Shown in pieces: positions 37,612-47,535 of a stretch of 64,000 nucleotides of DNA (within the stretch, counting starts at the first letter, position 1; every line of letters begins with the position of its first letter). Source of the DNA: Chroococcus sp. FPU101 (GTDB taxonomy: Bacteria; Cyanobacteriota; Cyanobacteriia; Cyanobacteriales; Microcystaceae). The translations under genes were made by a program, and so were the position numbers. The notes under the pieces are model-generated. The model searched no databases and had not been told where the DNA came from. It saw only the letters and a program-made list of their open reading frames with translations. The stretch spans positions 342,139 to 406,138 of the forward strand of contig NZ_BLJI01000002.1 of assembly GCF_017312365.1 (NCBI RefSeq). Direction: 5' to 3'.

Positions 37612-39137
37612 TGAAACCAGTACGATTAGCACGTGATCATCGTCATATTACTCAACGAATCATTATTAAGGGAACTTTGATATTAGATACACCAACTTGT
37701 CTAGGCAGTGGTGACATAGAAGGTGTTACTGATATGATGTTAATTCGAGATAGTATTTCAGATCACGCTTTACTTACAGGTGCTTCTATTGCAGGTGCTT
37801 TGCGTAACTATGTTCATGAATATGAAAATGGATATGGTAAACAGGAGAAAATAGAGCAACTATCTACTTTTCTCTTTGGTGCCGTTCGTCGGAAAGATTA
37901 TAAAAATGATGACAGCGATCAAAGTCCTCGCAGGGATGATAAAGGTGATGAAGGTGACCAAAGTCCTTTAATTGTTCATGACTCTATTAGTAGCGAAGTT
38001 CCTACAATTGAATTGCGAGATGGAGTTAAAATCGATAGTCAAACTGGAACAGCAACCGATAAAGCTAAATACGATTTGGAGTTACTTGCAGCAGGTACAG
38101 AATTTCCACTTTGCTTTGAGTTATTGCTTGAAAAAGATCATTCTCAAATTAAGAAAGCTTTATGTATTGCTCTGCAAGGGTTAGAAAACAAACAGATCAG
38201 CTTGGGGATGAAAAAGCGTCGCGGTTTTGGTCGCTGTCATGTTGATAAGTGGGAAGTGTGGGATTTTGACTTAGCACAAGAGAGCGATCGCATTGCTTGG
38301 CTTACCTTTGAGCGAGATTGGGGAAAACAATCTGCTAAAGCTCCACAAATCGGAAAGATTAGTGAGATTTTTAAGATTAATCTTAGTACAGACGACAAAC
38401 GTGATCGCTTTACCATCCATGCAACCTTTAACCTTGCCAGTCCATTACTGATACGCTCAGGTCAAGCAGAAACAGGAATTGCACCAGATGTTGTACATCT
38501 AAAATCAAACCGTAATGGTGAGTTGAAACCTGTTCTATCAGGTACAAGTCTAGCAGGAGTTTTGAGACATAGAGCCGAACGAATCGTCAACACATTAGAT
38601 ATATCAACAACTATTGTAGATGACATATTTGGGCCAGATTTTAGCAAAGACAAAACCAAACAAGCCAAAGCTAGTCGTTTAGTTGTTCATGAAAGTGAGA
38701 TCGATAACACAACTGATTTAGTACAAACTCGAATTGCGATTGACCGCTTTACAGGTGGTGCATATCCTGGTGCTTTGTTTCAAGAACAACCAATATTTCC
38801 TCAAGGAGAAAAAAACTTAGAAATCAATCTAGAATTGCGTAGTCCTCAAGAACATGAAATCGGTTTACTTTTATTGTTGTTAAAAGATTTGTGGACAGAA
38901 GATTTACCTGTTGGTGGTGCTATTAGTGTTGGACGAGGAAGATTAAAGGGGATTGAAGCTATTTTAACTTTGCAACAAAAAGATAAACATCAAAAATGGA
39001 GAATCTTTCAAAATGACGCACAGCTTAAAGTAGAAAATATTGAACAAGTTAATTTATCAGAGCAGCAAGTAAAAGAAGAATTACAAAAATATGTTTCAGA
39101 ATTAGTAGATTATACGATGAAGAGGGATCATGAATAA
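37611..39137 (+). CDS. cas7-2x: double Cas7 RAMP protein (cas7-2x)
   Basis: 508 aa with two Cas7 domains. First: IIIKGTLILDTPTCLGSGDI, HALLTGASIAGALRNYV and GMKKRRGFGRCHV (near 198-210). Second: FTIHATFNLASPLLIRSGQA, PVLSGTSLAGVLRHRAERI and GGAISVGRGRLKG near 441-453. Candidate cleavage Asp residues are D41 (VTDMMLIRD) in the first and D in GIAPDVVHL in the second, by alignment position. Occupies two backbone positions in the effector. Overlaps csx19 by 8 bases. Confidence 0.88.
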   Translation: MKPVRLARDHRHITQRIIIKGTLILDTPTCLGSGDIEGVTDMMLIRDSISDHALLTGASIAGALRNYVHEYENGYGKQEKIEQLSTFLFGAVRRKDYKNDDSDQSPRRDDKGDEGDQSPLIVHDSISSEVPTIELRDGVKIDSQTGTATDKAKYDLELLAAGTEFPLCFELLLEKDHSQIKKALCIALQGLENKQISLGMKKRRGFGRCHVDKWEVWDFDLAQESDRIAWLTFERDWGKQSAKAPQIGKISEIFKINLSTDDKRDRFTIHATFNLASPLLIRSGQAETGIAPDVVHLKSNRNGELKPVLSGTSLAGVLRHRAERIVNTLDISTTIVDDIFGPDFSKDKTKQAKASRLVVHESEIDNTTDLVQTRIAIDRFTGGAYPGALFQEQPIFPQGEKNLEINLELRSPQEHEIGLLLLLLKDLWTEDLPVGGAISVGRGRLKGIEAILTLQQKDKHQKWRIFQNDAQLKVENIEQVNLSEQQVKEELQKYVSELVDYTMKRDHE

Positions 39138-39720
39138 ACCTGATTGTGTACCGCTAGAAGATGCTAAAAATATAGTTGATACCAAATCCTTAAATGATTG
39201 GTTACAAAATGAAGCTAAACAACACCAATTGACTTATCTATTAGCTCATGCAGATGATGGGGTGATTTGGGGACGATTTGAGTCAGATGGAACACTTATT
39301 ACTCAAACTGAACCAAAAGATCTGTTTTCAGAATATAAATTTGCTAAACTACGTCTTTGTACTCTTCAACAGTGCCGAATTTTTAGCAAAAAAGCTGAAA
39401 TATTATTATGGAAAGTTGGTCAAAATTGGAAAGCAAGATTAATTACAGATGACCATTTATTAGAAGAAGATTATATTTATGAAAATCAGATTCTTTGGGG
39501 AACTAAAGGAATAGAGAAAGATTGCTTTACTTTAGTATCAGATGGTTCACAAGGTTTAAAACACGCGGTTCCTCTAACTGGAATCGTTTTTAAAGATGAA
39601 ACTGCTCGGCCTTTGCGTTTATCAGTTCGTAACTATATTGATTATAACGATGATGGTGTAGCCAGAATTTATTTAAGTCGTATTGTTAATGTTTACTATC
39701 AGAAGGAGATAAAAAAATGA
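39130..39720 (+). CDS. csx19: Csx19 (TIGR03984-like) III-D subunit
   Basis: 196 aa, matches Csx19 features: THLL-like start QLTYLLAHADDGVIWGRF, middle FAKLRLCTLQQCRIFSKKAE, and the conserved tail ENQILWGTKGIEKDCFTLVS then GSQGLKHAVPLTG. Csx19 is a small structural subunit in some III-D complexes; biochemical role poorly known. Embedded between the double cas7 and the large cas7, with 8- and 4-base overlaps. Confidence 0.85.
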   Translation: MNKPDCVPLEDAKNIVDTKSLNDWLQNEAKQHQLTYLLAHADDGVIWGRFESDGTLITQTEPKDLFSEYKFAKLRLCTLQQCRIFSKKAEILLWKVGQNWKARLITDDHLLEEDYIYENQILWGTKGIEKDCFTLVSDGSQGLKHAVPLTGIVFKDETARPLRLSVRNYIDYNDDGVARIYLSRIVNVYYQKEIKK

Positions 39721-41951
39721 ATCCAAAACATATAAAAAATGTACCAAATGATAGAAAAGCTGTTGCACCTTACAATTTTGTAGAGCTACCTGAAAAAGTA
39801 GTAGAAGCACAATTACCTTTACCTAGTGGAGATTGCTATCATTCTGACCGTAATACGGGTAGAATTGAATGTACTTTGACTACAGAGTCACCACTTTATA
39901 CTCGTTGCGGTATGACACCTGATGAATTTAAAGCAGGAAAAGAATCTAAAGATTTACCAAACTTTTTCTATACTGATAAATTTGATAAACCTGCCATTTC
40001 TGGTAGTAGTTTACGGGGAATGTTACGGACATTAGTGGAAATTGTTAGCTTTAGTAAGATTGATAAAGATAAAGTTTCAGATGAGCATAAATTCTTTTTT
40101 CGTGCAGTAGCAGCAGATAGAGATGATCCTCTTAAAAACGAGTATAGCTACCATCTAGGTCGACAAGGTAATAATGTTAAAGCTGGTTATCTTCAGCAAC
40201 AAGGAAGTAATTGGTTTATCCGTCCTGCTTCAAATATTGACGGTCAATCTTTTTTTTGGATAAAAGAGACAATAGCTCAAGTTGCTATTCCTGAACTAAT
40301 ACCAATGAAAAATTATGAAACCTATCATCCTCAATATTTTGTCAATATAAGCTTTGAAGACGTTTACACAAATAACGGACGTGATTTTGTTAATAATATT
40401 AGTAAAAATAGTCAAGATTATCAACATATTGGTGTTTTGGTTACTGCTGGTAATATGCTTGAAGGAGCAACAGAACAAACAAACTGTTTACGGAAAAATC
40501 ATTATGTTATAAATCTACCAGATGCTAACGCAAATTTGATTCCTATTGCTCCAGAAGCTATAAAAGATTATTGTAATGCTTTAACACCTTTTCAAAAACA
40601 AGAACCCCCTTTTAGTACAGATAAGGGAGTATTAAGAAATGGCCGCGCTATATTTTATTGTCCCCCTAAACTTGGCGATTCTATAAAACTATTTGGTCAA
40701 AGTCCTAACTTCCGAATTCCTTATTTACCAAAAGGAAAAACTAGAGCCTCTTCTGCTGTTGACTTTATCCCTGACTATTTAAAAGATATTAATGTTATTG
40801 ATTTAGCTGATTCAATCTTTGGCTGGGTAAGACGTGAACCTAATAAAGTCGTCAAAGAAGTAGAAGTCAGACAACATTCTGGTAGAGTTTTTATCACAGA
40901 TGCTCTATTTCAAAAAGCAGAAAGTAACCTTTGGTACACAGGAAATATAAAGGATACAGTAATCCCTCAAATTTTGAGTAGCCCTAAACCAACGACATTT
41001 CAGCATTACTTAGTACAACCTCAAGAAACTGAGGCTAAAAAGGAAAATCTAAAACACTATGCTAGTAAACCTGTTGAAAAAACAGTAATTCGAGGACATA
41101 AACTATATTGGCACAAAGGAAATGAGCCAGACTTTAAACATCCTGAACCTCAGAAAGCCTCAACAAGTCAGATAACTGAAATTAAACCAATTAGTCAAGG
41201 TGTTACCTTTAAATTTACCATCTACTTTGAAAACCTAACAGATGTAGAACTAGGTGCTTTGTTATGGGTACTCAATCATGCTAAAGGTAAACATCGTCTA
41301 AAACTTGGTATGGGTAAACCTTTAGGTATGGGTACAGTTAAAATAGAAAGTGAATTATATCTCACTGATTGCAAACATAGATACAATCATTTATTTAGTA
41401 ATACTCAATGGGCAATAGGAAGAACAAAATCATCATCGCAAGACTTTTCAAAGTATATAAGTAATTTTGAGGATTATTTAAAAAACGAACTTCAGCTTAG
41501 GGAAAATTTTTCTGTTATTCCTAGAATTCAACAGCTTTTAGCTATGCTAAGTTGGAACACAAATCCTGCACAAGACTATTTAAATGAAAGACGCTATATG
41601 GAAATTGAACGCCAGCAACAACCTTATCTTGGTAACGATTTTAATGAATATAAAGCTCGTCTTGTACTTCCTACACCTTTACAAATCAGATTACAAGATA
41701 ACCCATCTCTCTTCTCAGAGAATCAAATAGTCAAGGCTAAAGTTGTTGATCTTAAAGAAGAACAAATACAAAAAGGTAAAAAAAATCAATTAAGAACAAT
41801 TATATCTTATGAAATATCCGGCTCTGATTGTTTATCGCTAGAAGAAATTAATAAAGAAAAAGTTTTTCTTAATGTAGGGGATGTTGTAAGAGTTAACATT
41901 GTAAAAGTTCAAGGAATAAGTATTAGAAAAGTCAAACGTATTGAATCTTAG
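39717..41951 (+). CDS. Cas7 RAMP with large insertion (TIGR03986-like)
   Basis: 744 aa. N-terminus AVAPYNFVELPEKVV, then the RAMP core starting at CTLTTESPLYTRCGMTPDEF and KPAISGSSLRGMLRTLVEIV. A long insertion spans roughly 125-480. The RAMP Gly-rich loop returns at about 530 (LKLGMGKPLGMGTVKIES). A beta-rich tail follows (FSENQIVKAKVVDLKEEQ; NVGDVVRVNIVKVQG). This is the family I know as TIGR03986, the Cas7 with insertion of cyanobacterial III-D. Last gene of the III module; cas3 begins 19 bases later. Confidence 0.85.
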   Translation: MNPKHIKNVPNDRKAVAPYNFVELPEKVVEAQLPLPSGDCYHSDRNTGRIECTLTTESPLYTRCGMTPDEFKAGKESKDLPNFFYTDKFDKPAISGSSLRGMLRTLVEIVSFSKIDKDKVSDEHKFFFRAVAADRDDPLKNEYSYHLGRQGNNVKAGYLQQQGSNWFIRPASNIDGQSFFWIKETIAQVAIPELIPMKNYETYHPQYFVNISFEDVYTNNGRDFVNNISKNSQDYQHIGVLVTAGNMLEGATEQTNCLRKNHYVINLPDANANLIPIAPEAIKDYCNALTPFQKQEPPFSTDKGVLRNGRAIFYCPPKLGDSIKLFGQSPNFRIPYLPKGKTRASSAVDFIPDYLKDINVIDLADSIFGWVRREPNKVVKEVEVRQHSGRVFITDALFQKAESNLWYTGNIKDTVIPQILSSPKPTTFQHYLVQPQETEAKKENLKHYASKPVEKTVIRGHKLYWHKGNEPDFKHPEPQKASTSQITEIKPISQGVTFKFTIYFENLTDVELGALLWVLNHAKGKHRLKLGMGKPLGMGTVKIESELYLTDCKHRYNHLFSNTQWAIGRTKSSSQDFSKYISNFEDYLKNELQLRENFSVIPRIQQLLAMLSWNTNPAQDYLNERRYMEIERQQQPYLGNDFNEYKARLVLPTPLQIRLQDNPSLFSENQIVKAKVVDLKEEQIQKGKKNQLRTIISYEISGSDCLSLEEINKEKVFLNVGDVVRVNIVKVQGISIRKVKRIES

Positions 41952-41970
41952 CTTTTATATAAATATCTAA

Positions 41971-44700
41971 ATGATTAAACAACACTTTCAAGAATTAACA
42001 AGTTTTACACCGCGACAATTCCAGTTAGAGACGATTCAAAATATCCTAAATCATCATAATACGATTCTTCGCGCACCGACTGGATCGGGAAAGACGGAAA
42101 CCGCGATCGCACCTTTTCTTTTTGCTAAAACTTTTAATTATGATTTCCCAAATAAGCTTATTTATGTTGTTCCTTTACGCACTCTAGCAAATAGTTTACG
42201 TCAACGTGTACAGGAATATATTGACAAATGGCACGATATATATTCTCTTTCTCGCCGTTTAGTTGTTACTTTACAAACGGGGGAAAATCCTGAAGATCCT
42301 TGTTTTGAAGGGGATATTATTTTCTGTACGATCGACCAAATGTTAAGCAGTTTTTTAAATATTCCTTTTTCGGTGGGGAGGGGTTCAGCGAATGTTAATG
42401 GGGGGGTATTTTTTACTTCATATTTAGTTTTTGATGAATTACATTTATTAGATGCTGATCGTGCTTTTACGACGGTTCTAAAAGTATTACAACAAATTAA
42501 AGGTCTTACACCTTTTTTATTGATGACGGCGACTTTAACTGATGAACTTGTACAGCAAATTAGCACAGAAATTGCTAATAGTCAACTAAATTTTATTAAG
42601 GTTGATGAATCAGATTTATTAGAAATTGAAGGCGATCATCAACGATATTTTCAGGTTGTTTCGACTCCTTTAAGTGCAGAAGTTATTCTAAATGATATCC
42701 AAGAAAATCAGCGCAAACGTGTCATTATTATTTGTAATACTGTTTCCCAATCACAAGGATTATTTAAAGATTTAGATGAATTGAATGATTCTGGAGAACT
42801 TAATCTTACTTTACTCCATTCTCGTTTTTTACCTGAAGATAGAGCAAAAAAGGAAAAGTATCTTACAGAAAAGTTTTCTCAAAATTATTCAGATGATGGA
42901 ACTTGTTATGTTTTGATTTCTACTCAAGTTATTGAAGTGGGTTTGAATATTACTTGTGAGGTGATGCACACTCATTTATGTCCGATGAATAGTTTACTTC
43001 AGCGTGTTGGACGCTGTGCTAGGTTTAGAGGAGAAAAAGGAAAAGTTTATATTTATCAATCAATTGAATTTTCAGCAAATAACACAGAATTAGCAGAACA
43101 AGACCTAGATTATGAACCCGATGAAGGTAGGGGTTTGGTCTCCAAACTCAACTTAGATACCAAACCCAATTTAGACACTAAACCCAATTCAGCTACTAAA
43201 TCAAAGCGTCTATATCCACCTTATGAAAATGATGTTTGCGAAATGACGTGGGATGTTTTACAGACTCATAGCCCTACCGAAAAAGTAACCTTTAATCATG
43301 AAACTAATTGGATTAATAAAGTACATTGTAGCGAAGATATTAAAAACTTTGAACGACGCAAGAATAATAGAGGTGAATTTGAGCAAAATTGGGATAAAGC
43401 TGTTTTTGCAGGAGAACAATCACAAGCAAGTAATTTAATCCGTTTAGTAGATAATCGTACTGTTTTTATTTGGGAAGCTCAAGCTATTATTATTGATGAT
43501 GATGCTGAAGATGATCAAGTTAATGTCAGTCGCTTACCTGTGTTCTCTATTCCAAAATCTACTTTATGTAAGGTTTATCAGGATGCGAAAGATGAGGTTT
43601 ATCGTCGTGGTTGGATTTTTAGTAAAATTTGTTATGTAAAAAGTGATCATAAAGAAAGCTATGCTCAAGAATCTTATATCCCTATTTCTTCTTATTCTGA
43701 GTTGGTAAGTCAACCAAGATTACTTTTAAATCAAAATTATGCTTATTATGATGACGAAATTGGTTTAGTGATGGGTTTAGATGTTGAACGGTTTAATCTA
43801 GATTCCAATGACAGTCAATTTAGTTCATATCAAAAAAAGAAGAAACAAAAACAGACTGAGTATCGCTATCACATGGATACTTATGTCGGACATTTGGGGA
43901 TGATGTGGACTTGTTGGAATAAATCCTTTATCTCTAATGATGGCAAAAAATTAATCAGTGTCAAAGATGAACTTTTATTGTTTGGTGGTAAGTTTATTCA
44001 AGTTAAAATTTTTCCTCATCTTTCTCGACAAGATGCTGAAGTTTTATTTGAATGCTTAGTATTTTTAGCTATTTTGACTCATGATTTGGGTAAGTTACAA
44101 ATTAAATGGCAAGATTGTATGAGGGGATGGCAAACGATCGCACATCAATCATTTAATGGCAAAAATCCTAAATCCTATCTACTCGCACACACCGATTATA
44201 ACCCTGATGCTCGGGAACAGAAAAAAGCTTTAAAAGACCATGAAAAACGCAATAAACGACCTAATCATGCGGTTGAAGGTGCTTTTATTGCTCAAGAAAT
44301 TTTAGCAGAATCTTTAGGAGTTTTGTTAGAAGAAACTTTTCAAGCAACAGAGGAGCAAATCATTAATCTTATCTATATTATTCTAATGGCTATTGGTCGT
44401 CATCATACCGCGTGGGCGATGGGATGGCAATCAGATGATCTTGCAAAAATAGGAGAACTTAAATTACATCCTGATGCGATAAAAATTATAGAGCAAAGTT
44501 GGAAGCGTCTTTTACCTTCTCATTTACCGCTACAACCTGTCACCATAACCCAACTCACCTACTTATCTGAAGAATTTAGATTAGATGGTTTTACCAGTGA
44601 TGATGAGGAGTTTTATCAATTATACCTATTGGTGGTGCGGGCGTTGCGTTTATGCGATCGTCGTGCTGTCCAACTCAGTGATTTTTCGGAAGCCTCCTAA
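41971..44700 (+). CDS. cas3: Cas3 helicase-nuclease with C-terminal HD domain
   Basis: 909 aa. SF2 helicase core: Walker A APTGSGKT (35-42), YVVPLRTLANSLRQR, DEAH-box variant DELH (VFDELHLLDADRA), LMTATLT, and VLISTQVIEVGLNI then SLLQRVGRCARFRGE. The HD nuclease motif H704-D705 (AILTHDLGKLQ), later NHAVEGAFIAQEIL and IGRHHTAWAMGW, lies at the C-terminus, unlike the common N-terminal arrangement. Residues 385-411 hold an in-frame dispersed palindrome plus LDTKPN repeats. Degrades DNA after type I Cascade recognition. 45 bases before cas8. Confidence 0.93.
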   Translation: MIKQHFQELTSFTPRQFQLETIQNILNHHNTILRAPTGSGKTETAIAPFLFAKTFNYDFPNKLIYVVPLRTLANSLRQRVQEYIDKWHDIYSLSRRLVVTLQTGENPEDPCFEGDIIFCTIDQMLSSFLNIPFSVGRGSANVNGGVFFTSYLVFDELHLLDADRAFTTVLKVLQQIKGLTPFLLMTATLTDELVQQISTEIANSQLNFIKVDESDLLEIEGDHQRYFQVVSTPLSAEVILNDIQENQRKRVIIICNTVSQSQGLFKDLDELNDSGELNLTLLHSRFLPEDRAKKEKYLTEKFSQNYSDDGTCYVLISTQVIEVGLNITCEVMHTHLCPMNSLLQRVGRCARFRGEKGKVYIYQSIEFSANNTELAEQDLDYEPDEGRGLVSKLNLDTKPNLDTKPNSATKSKRLYPPYENDVCEMTWDVLQTHSPTEKVTFNHETNWINKVHCSEDIKNFERRKNNRGEFEQNWDKAVFAGEQSQASNLIRLVDNRTVFIWEAQAIIIDDDAEDDQVNVSRLPVFSIPKSTLCKVYQDAKDEVYRRGWIFSKICYVKSDHKESYAQESYIPISSYSELVSQPRLLLNQNYAYYDDEIGLVMGLDVERFNLDSNDSQFSSYQKKKKQKQTEYRYHMDTYVGHLGMMWTCWNKSFISNDGKKLISVKDELLLFGGKFIQVKIFPHLSRQDAEVLFECLVFLAILTHDLGKLQIKWQDCMRGWQTIAHQSFNGKNPKSYLLAHTDYNPDAREQKKALKDHEKRNKRPNHAVEGAFIAQEILAESLGVLLEETFQATEEQIINLIYIILMAIGRHHTAWAMGWQSDDLAKIGELKLHPDAIKIIEQSWKRLLPSHLPLQPVTITQLTYLSEEFRLDGFTSDDEEFYQLYLLVVRALRLCDRRAVQLSDFSEAS
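43131..43205 (+). repeat. dispersed palindrome copy e plus tandem repeat, inside cas3
   Basis: GGGTTTGG-tct-CCAAACTC at 43131-43149, then tandem 18-base units (TTAGATACCAAACCCAAT, TTAGACACTAAACCCAAT, and a weaker third). Reading stays in frame and gives RGLVSKLN then LDTKPN-LDTKPN-SATKSK. The palindrome matches the intergenic copy at 47661, so this looks like a mobile or slippage-made element accepted in a surface loop. Confidence 0.75.
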
Positions 44701-44744
44701 TCCGAAGCAAGTATAGAATAGCAACAATAGTTAAACCGATCGCA

Positions 44745-46556
44745 ATGGTAACAACTTTACGGGTACGGAAACAGTTTAATACTTGTGCAGATATCTGTCG
44801 GACATTAGGACTCGCAAACCTGATCGAACGTGCCTTAAGTATTGCACAGATGAAAAAAGAAATACACCTAAAAGATACAGGAACGCACTATGAGATTAAA
44901 TTGAGTGTTGATGTAGATTTAGATGAGATCGCAAAACTATCTTATTTCGATTCATTTCCTCTCGTCTACGGACAAAAAACCGACACTAATAAGCTTCCCA
45001 TTGAGCAAACCAATCCTTTTAATGTGGTGATGGAAGTCGAAAAGCGCAAACGGTACTTAGAGTTGAAATATCAACAGCGTATCAAGAAAATAGAGATACA
45101 AGAAGAAATAGATCCACCTAACGCTAGGACACAAAATGGAGCAATACTAATTACTTTACGCCATGAATCTAATCATAACGCTTTGTGGCTCGATACATGG
45201 AATCTAAAAGAACATTTTGGGGTTTTCATTGCAGCACTTTTGCATGGTTTTAGTACTTCTCCTGATACCGCGAGTGAGTCTGTCGCTGAGTATTTTGAGC
45301 AAAAAACAGGGGTTAAACTTCCTTCAGTTGCAAGTGCAGTTAAAATTTATTTTCCGAGTTCTGTACAAGGAGTCAGTCGTATTAAAGCAGATGGGAATGC
45401 GTTTAGTTCTCAAAAAGCAGACTGGTTAGATACTTGGTTGATAGCAGGAGGAATCTTTCAATATGCACTAGCTGAAAGGGTTAAGGTTTCTGAAAAATCC
45501 TTTGACTGGCGGTTAGTGGTACTAGATCCCCAAGATATTACCCTTAATGAATATTCTATAGTGTTGAATCAACTACGACAATACGATCCCCCTAGTGGTA
45601 GTCATGGAGTCGCTAAATTCGACGCGGAATTATCCCTAAAATTTACTAAGGAGTTATTGAATTACTATCCCGTCAATTCTTCCCCTGCAAATACGCAAAA
45701 AAGAAGATTTGTCAAGAAATCGGTTAAGGATCGGGTAAAAGGATTTAAAGGTATTCACTTTAACTCAAAAGGTCAAGTTTATGGGGTAAAAGATATTTTT
45801 TCCTTTGGTTTACCCAGTTGGATCTCACCCCAAACCGAAGCAGAAAAAATCACTTACCAAAAAATTTTAGATGAGCATCTATGGATTATCAATTATCTTG
45901 CTTTAGATGATGGTCATGCTGAACTTTTAACCGTCTATCGAGACTTTATCACGACTGATAACCTAAAAAGTTTTTTCCGCTTTACTGCTAGTTACGGAGA
46001 CTATATCACTCGAAGTCTAGCTGATAAGGAGGCAAAAAGACCCCCACAATTTTCGATACAAGGATTAGAAAATATGGTCAAAAACAGCCAAAAAACTCAA
46101 GATTGGTCGATTAGCGAAATTACTCAAAACCCTGGCTTTCTCAGGATTGCTCAAGCGATTAATAGTGCAACGGTTTATGCAGGATCAATTCGTGATGCTG
46201 AGGGGAAACAAAAAGAAACAGGATGGGAACGCATCTACGGTTTAGCACAACGCTTAAGCAGTCAATCTGGTTCTAAAAAAGAGTTTATCACGGAACTAAC
46301 GGCATTTTTAGCCAGCTATGAAAATGAGAACTTACGCATTGATGACAAACTCCAACAAGAAGATAAAAAACGGCGTATATGGGTCAAAAAAGAAGATTTA
46401 GACCAATTGATCGCCCTAATTGATGATAAACGATTTGGCTGTGCTTTGGTAGCTAATCTCTTGATTGCTTATGGATATGCCAAAGGTTGGGGAAAATCAG
46501 CCGAAAACACTGATAAAGATCCTTCAAATGCGTCATTAGAATCTCTAGCGAGTTAA
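44745..46556 (+). CDS. cas8: Cas8-type large subunit of type I Cascade
   Basis: 603 aa. I assign it from position between cas3 and DevR-type cas7 and from size. N-terminus RVRKQFNTCADICRTLGLAN; middle EHFGVFIAALLHGFSTSPDT; WRLVVLDPQDITLNEYSIVL. It resembles the large-subunit group of the Myxococcus-type (DevT/Cmx8-like) I-B family, which I cannot prove without a profile. The last 160 residues are helical and charged, as expected for a Cas11-like domain, and an internal ATG at 46074 with AAGGA 9 bases upstream could make a separate small subunit. Confidence 0.75.
   Translation: MVTTLRVRKQFNTCADICRTLGLANLIERALSIAQMKKEIHLKDTGTHYEIKLSVDVDLDEIAKLSYFDSFPLVYGQKTDTNKLPIEQTNPFNVVMEVEKRKRYLELKYQQRIKKIEIQEEIDPPNARTQNGAILITLRHESNHNALWLDTWNLKEHFGVFIAALLHGFSTSPDTASESVAEYFEQKTGVKLPSVASAVKIYFPSSVQGVSRIKADGNAFSSQKADWLDTWLIAGGIFQYALAERVKVSEKSFDWRLVVLDPQDITLNEYSIVLNQLRQYDPPSGSHGVAKFDAELSLKFTKELLNYYPVNSSPANTQKRRFVKKSVKDRVKGFKGIHFNSKGQVYGVKDIFSFGLPSWISPQTEAEKITYQKILDEHLWIINYLALDDGHAELLTVYRDFITTDNLKSFFRFTASYGDYITRSLADKEAKRPPQFSIQGLENMVKNSQKTQDWSISEITQNPGFLRIAQAINSATVYAGSIRDAEGKQKETGWERIYGLAQRLSSQSGSKKEFITELTAFLASYENENLRIDDKLQQEDKKRRIWVKKEDLDQLIALIDDKRFGCALVANLLIAYGYAKGWGKSAENTDKDPSNASLESLAS
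46065..46556 (+). other. candidate internal translation start for Cas11 in cas8
   Basis: AAGGA then nine bases then in-frame ATG (46074) within cas8; product would be 160 aa, MVKNSQKTQDWSISEITQNP to the cas8 stop. Internal initiation to make Cas11 is known in several type I subtypes (I-B, I-C, I-D). A stronger AAGGAGG at 46026-46032 lies too far upstream of this ATG. Prediction only. Confidence 0.45.
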
Positions 46557-46586
46557 TTTATTGATTTTTTACAGGACACATTATTT

Positions 46587-47528
46587 ATGACTCAAGAATT
46601 TATTTCTGTCTATTCTCTCTCGATAAGTGGTTTGATGTCCCTACAATTACACGCTTTGAATAATGAAGGGAATGAGGGTAATCAATCGATGACCCGTCGT
46701 TATTATATTGTAGAAAAAGGAGATGCTGAACCTAAATTTGTCAATGGGATTTCTGGAGATATGCTTAAACATATCCAGTCAGAACATCTGCAACGTATTG
46801 CAATAGATGAGAATTTAGCGTTATCGGAAGGGGGTAAACAAGGTCATCCCGATCGCATTGGTTTCGATCTTGATCAAAATTTACCTGTTTTTACCACAGA
46901 TGACAAGGATTTAACCACGAAAACCCAAAAAGTCCTACAACGTTGTACAATCAGCGATCTACAAGGGTTTATGGTGACAGAAAAGAAAGGACAAACACTA
47001 AAACGAGAATCAGTCATCGAATTTGGTACAGTGATAGGAGTTCCCACCTTCGTCAAAACCCAAAGTTATTTTCATGCAAAATACGGGACAGAAAACCCGA
47101 CACCTTATAATGTACAGGTGAACTCTGGTTTATATGCAACTATCTTAAATGTAGAAGCGTTTCGCATTGGTTATAATCCTCATACTTTTGATTATGCAAT
47201 TAGTCCAACTGAACGTAAACAACGTTTAGACGCTTTACTCAAAAGTATCCTCTATACTTATCTTCAACCCAATGGGGCCAAACGGAACACTCTTTTACCC
47301 CATCCTGATTATTTTGAAGGTGCGATCGCAATTAGTACCCGTCGTTGTCCTGCACCTATGGTAAGTCCTTTGGAGTTTGAATATCAACGTCAGATCACCA
47401 GTCTTGCTGATACCCTCAATCGGATCAATGGCGATGGAACAATACAAGTGTATTTCTTTGAAACGATCGCAGAATTCGCCGAACAAATCGAAGAATTAAT
47501 TAATGTAATACAACCGTATCAAATGTAG
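46587..47528 (+). CDS. cas7: Cas7 (Cst2/DevR family), type I backbone
   Basis: 313 aa. DevR/Cst2 start: ISVYSLSISGLMSLQLHALN, then NEGNEGNQSMTRRYYIV. Later IGVPTFVKTQSYFHAKYG and a C-terminal FEGAIAISTRRCPAPMVSPL. Cas7 multimerises along crRNA. DevR-type Cas7 excludes subtype I-D (Csc2) and supports a I-B or I-A-like Cascade. A palindromic element separates it from cas5. Confidence 0.88.
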   Translation: MTQEFISVYSLSISGLMSLQLHALNNEGNEGNQSMTRRYYIVEKGDAEPKFVNGISGDMLKHIQSEHLQRIAIDENLALSEGGKQGHPDRIGFDLDQNLPVFTTDDKDLTTKTQKVLQRCTISDLQGFMVTEKKGQTLKRESVIEFGTVIGVPTFVKTQSYFHAKYGTENPTPYNVQVNSGLYATILNVEAFRIGYNPHTFDYAISPTERKQRLDALLKSILYTYLQPNGAKRNTLLPHPDYFEGAIAISTRRCPAPMVSPLEFEYQRQITSLADTLNRINGDGTIQVYFFETIAEFAEQIEELINVIQPYQM

Positions 47529-47535
47529 GGGTTTG

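Noticed and set aside
33703..41951. Subtype III-A or III-B assignment
   Set aside because: Csx10 and Csx19 type genes are present and Csm2, Csm4 or Cmr-specific genes are not seen, so III-D fits better.
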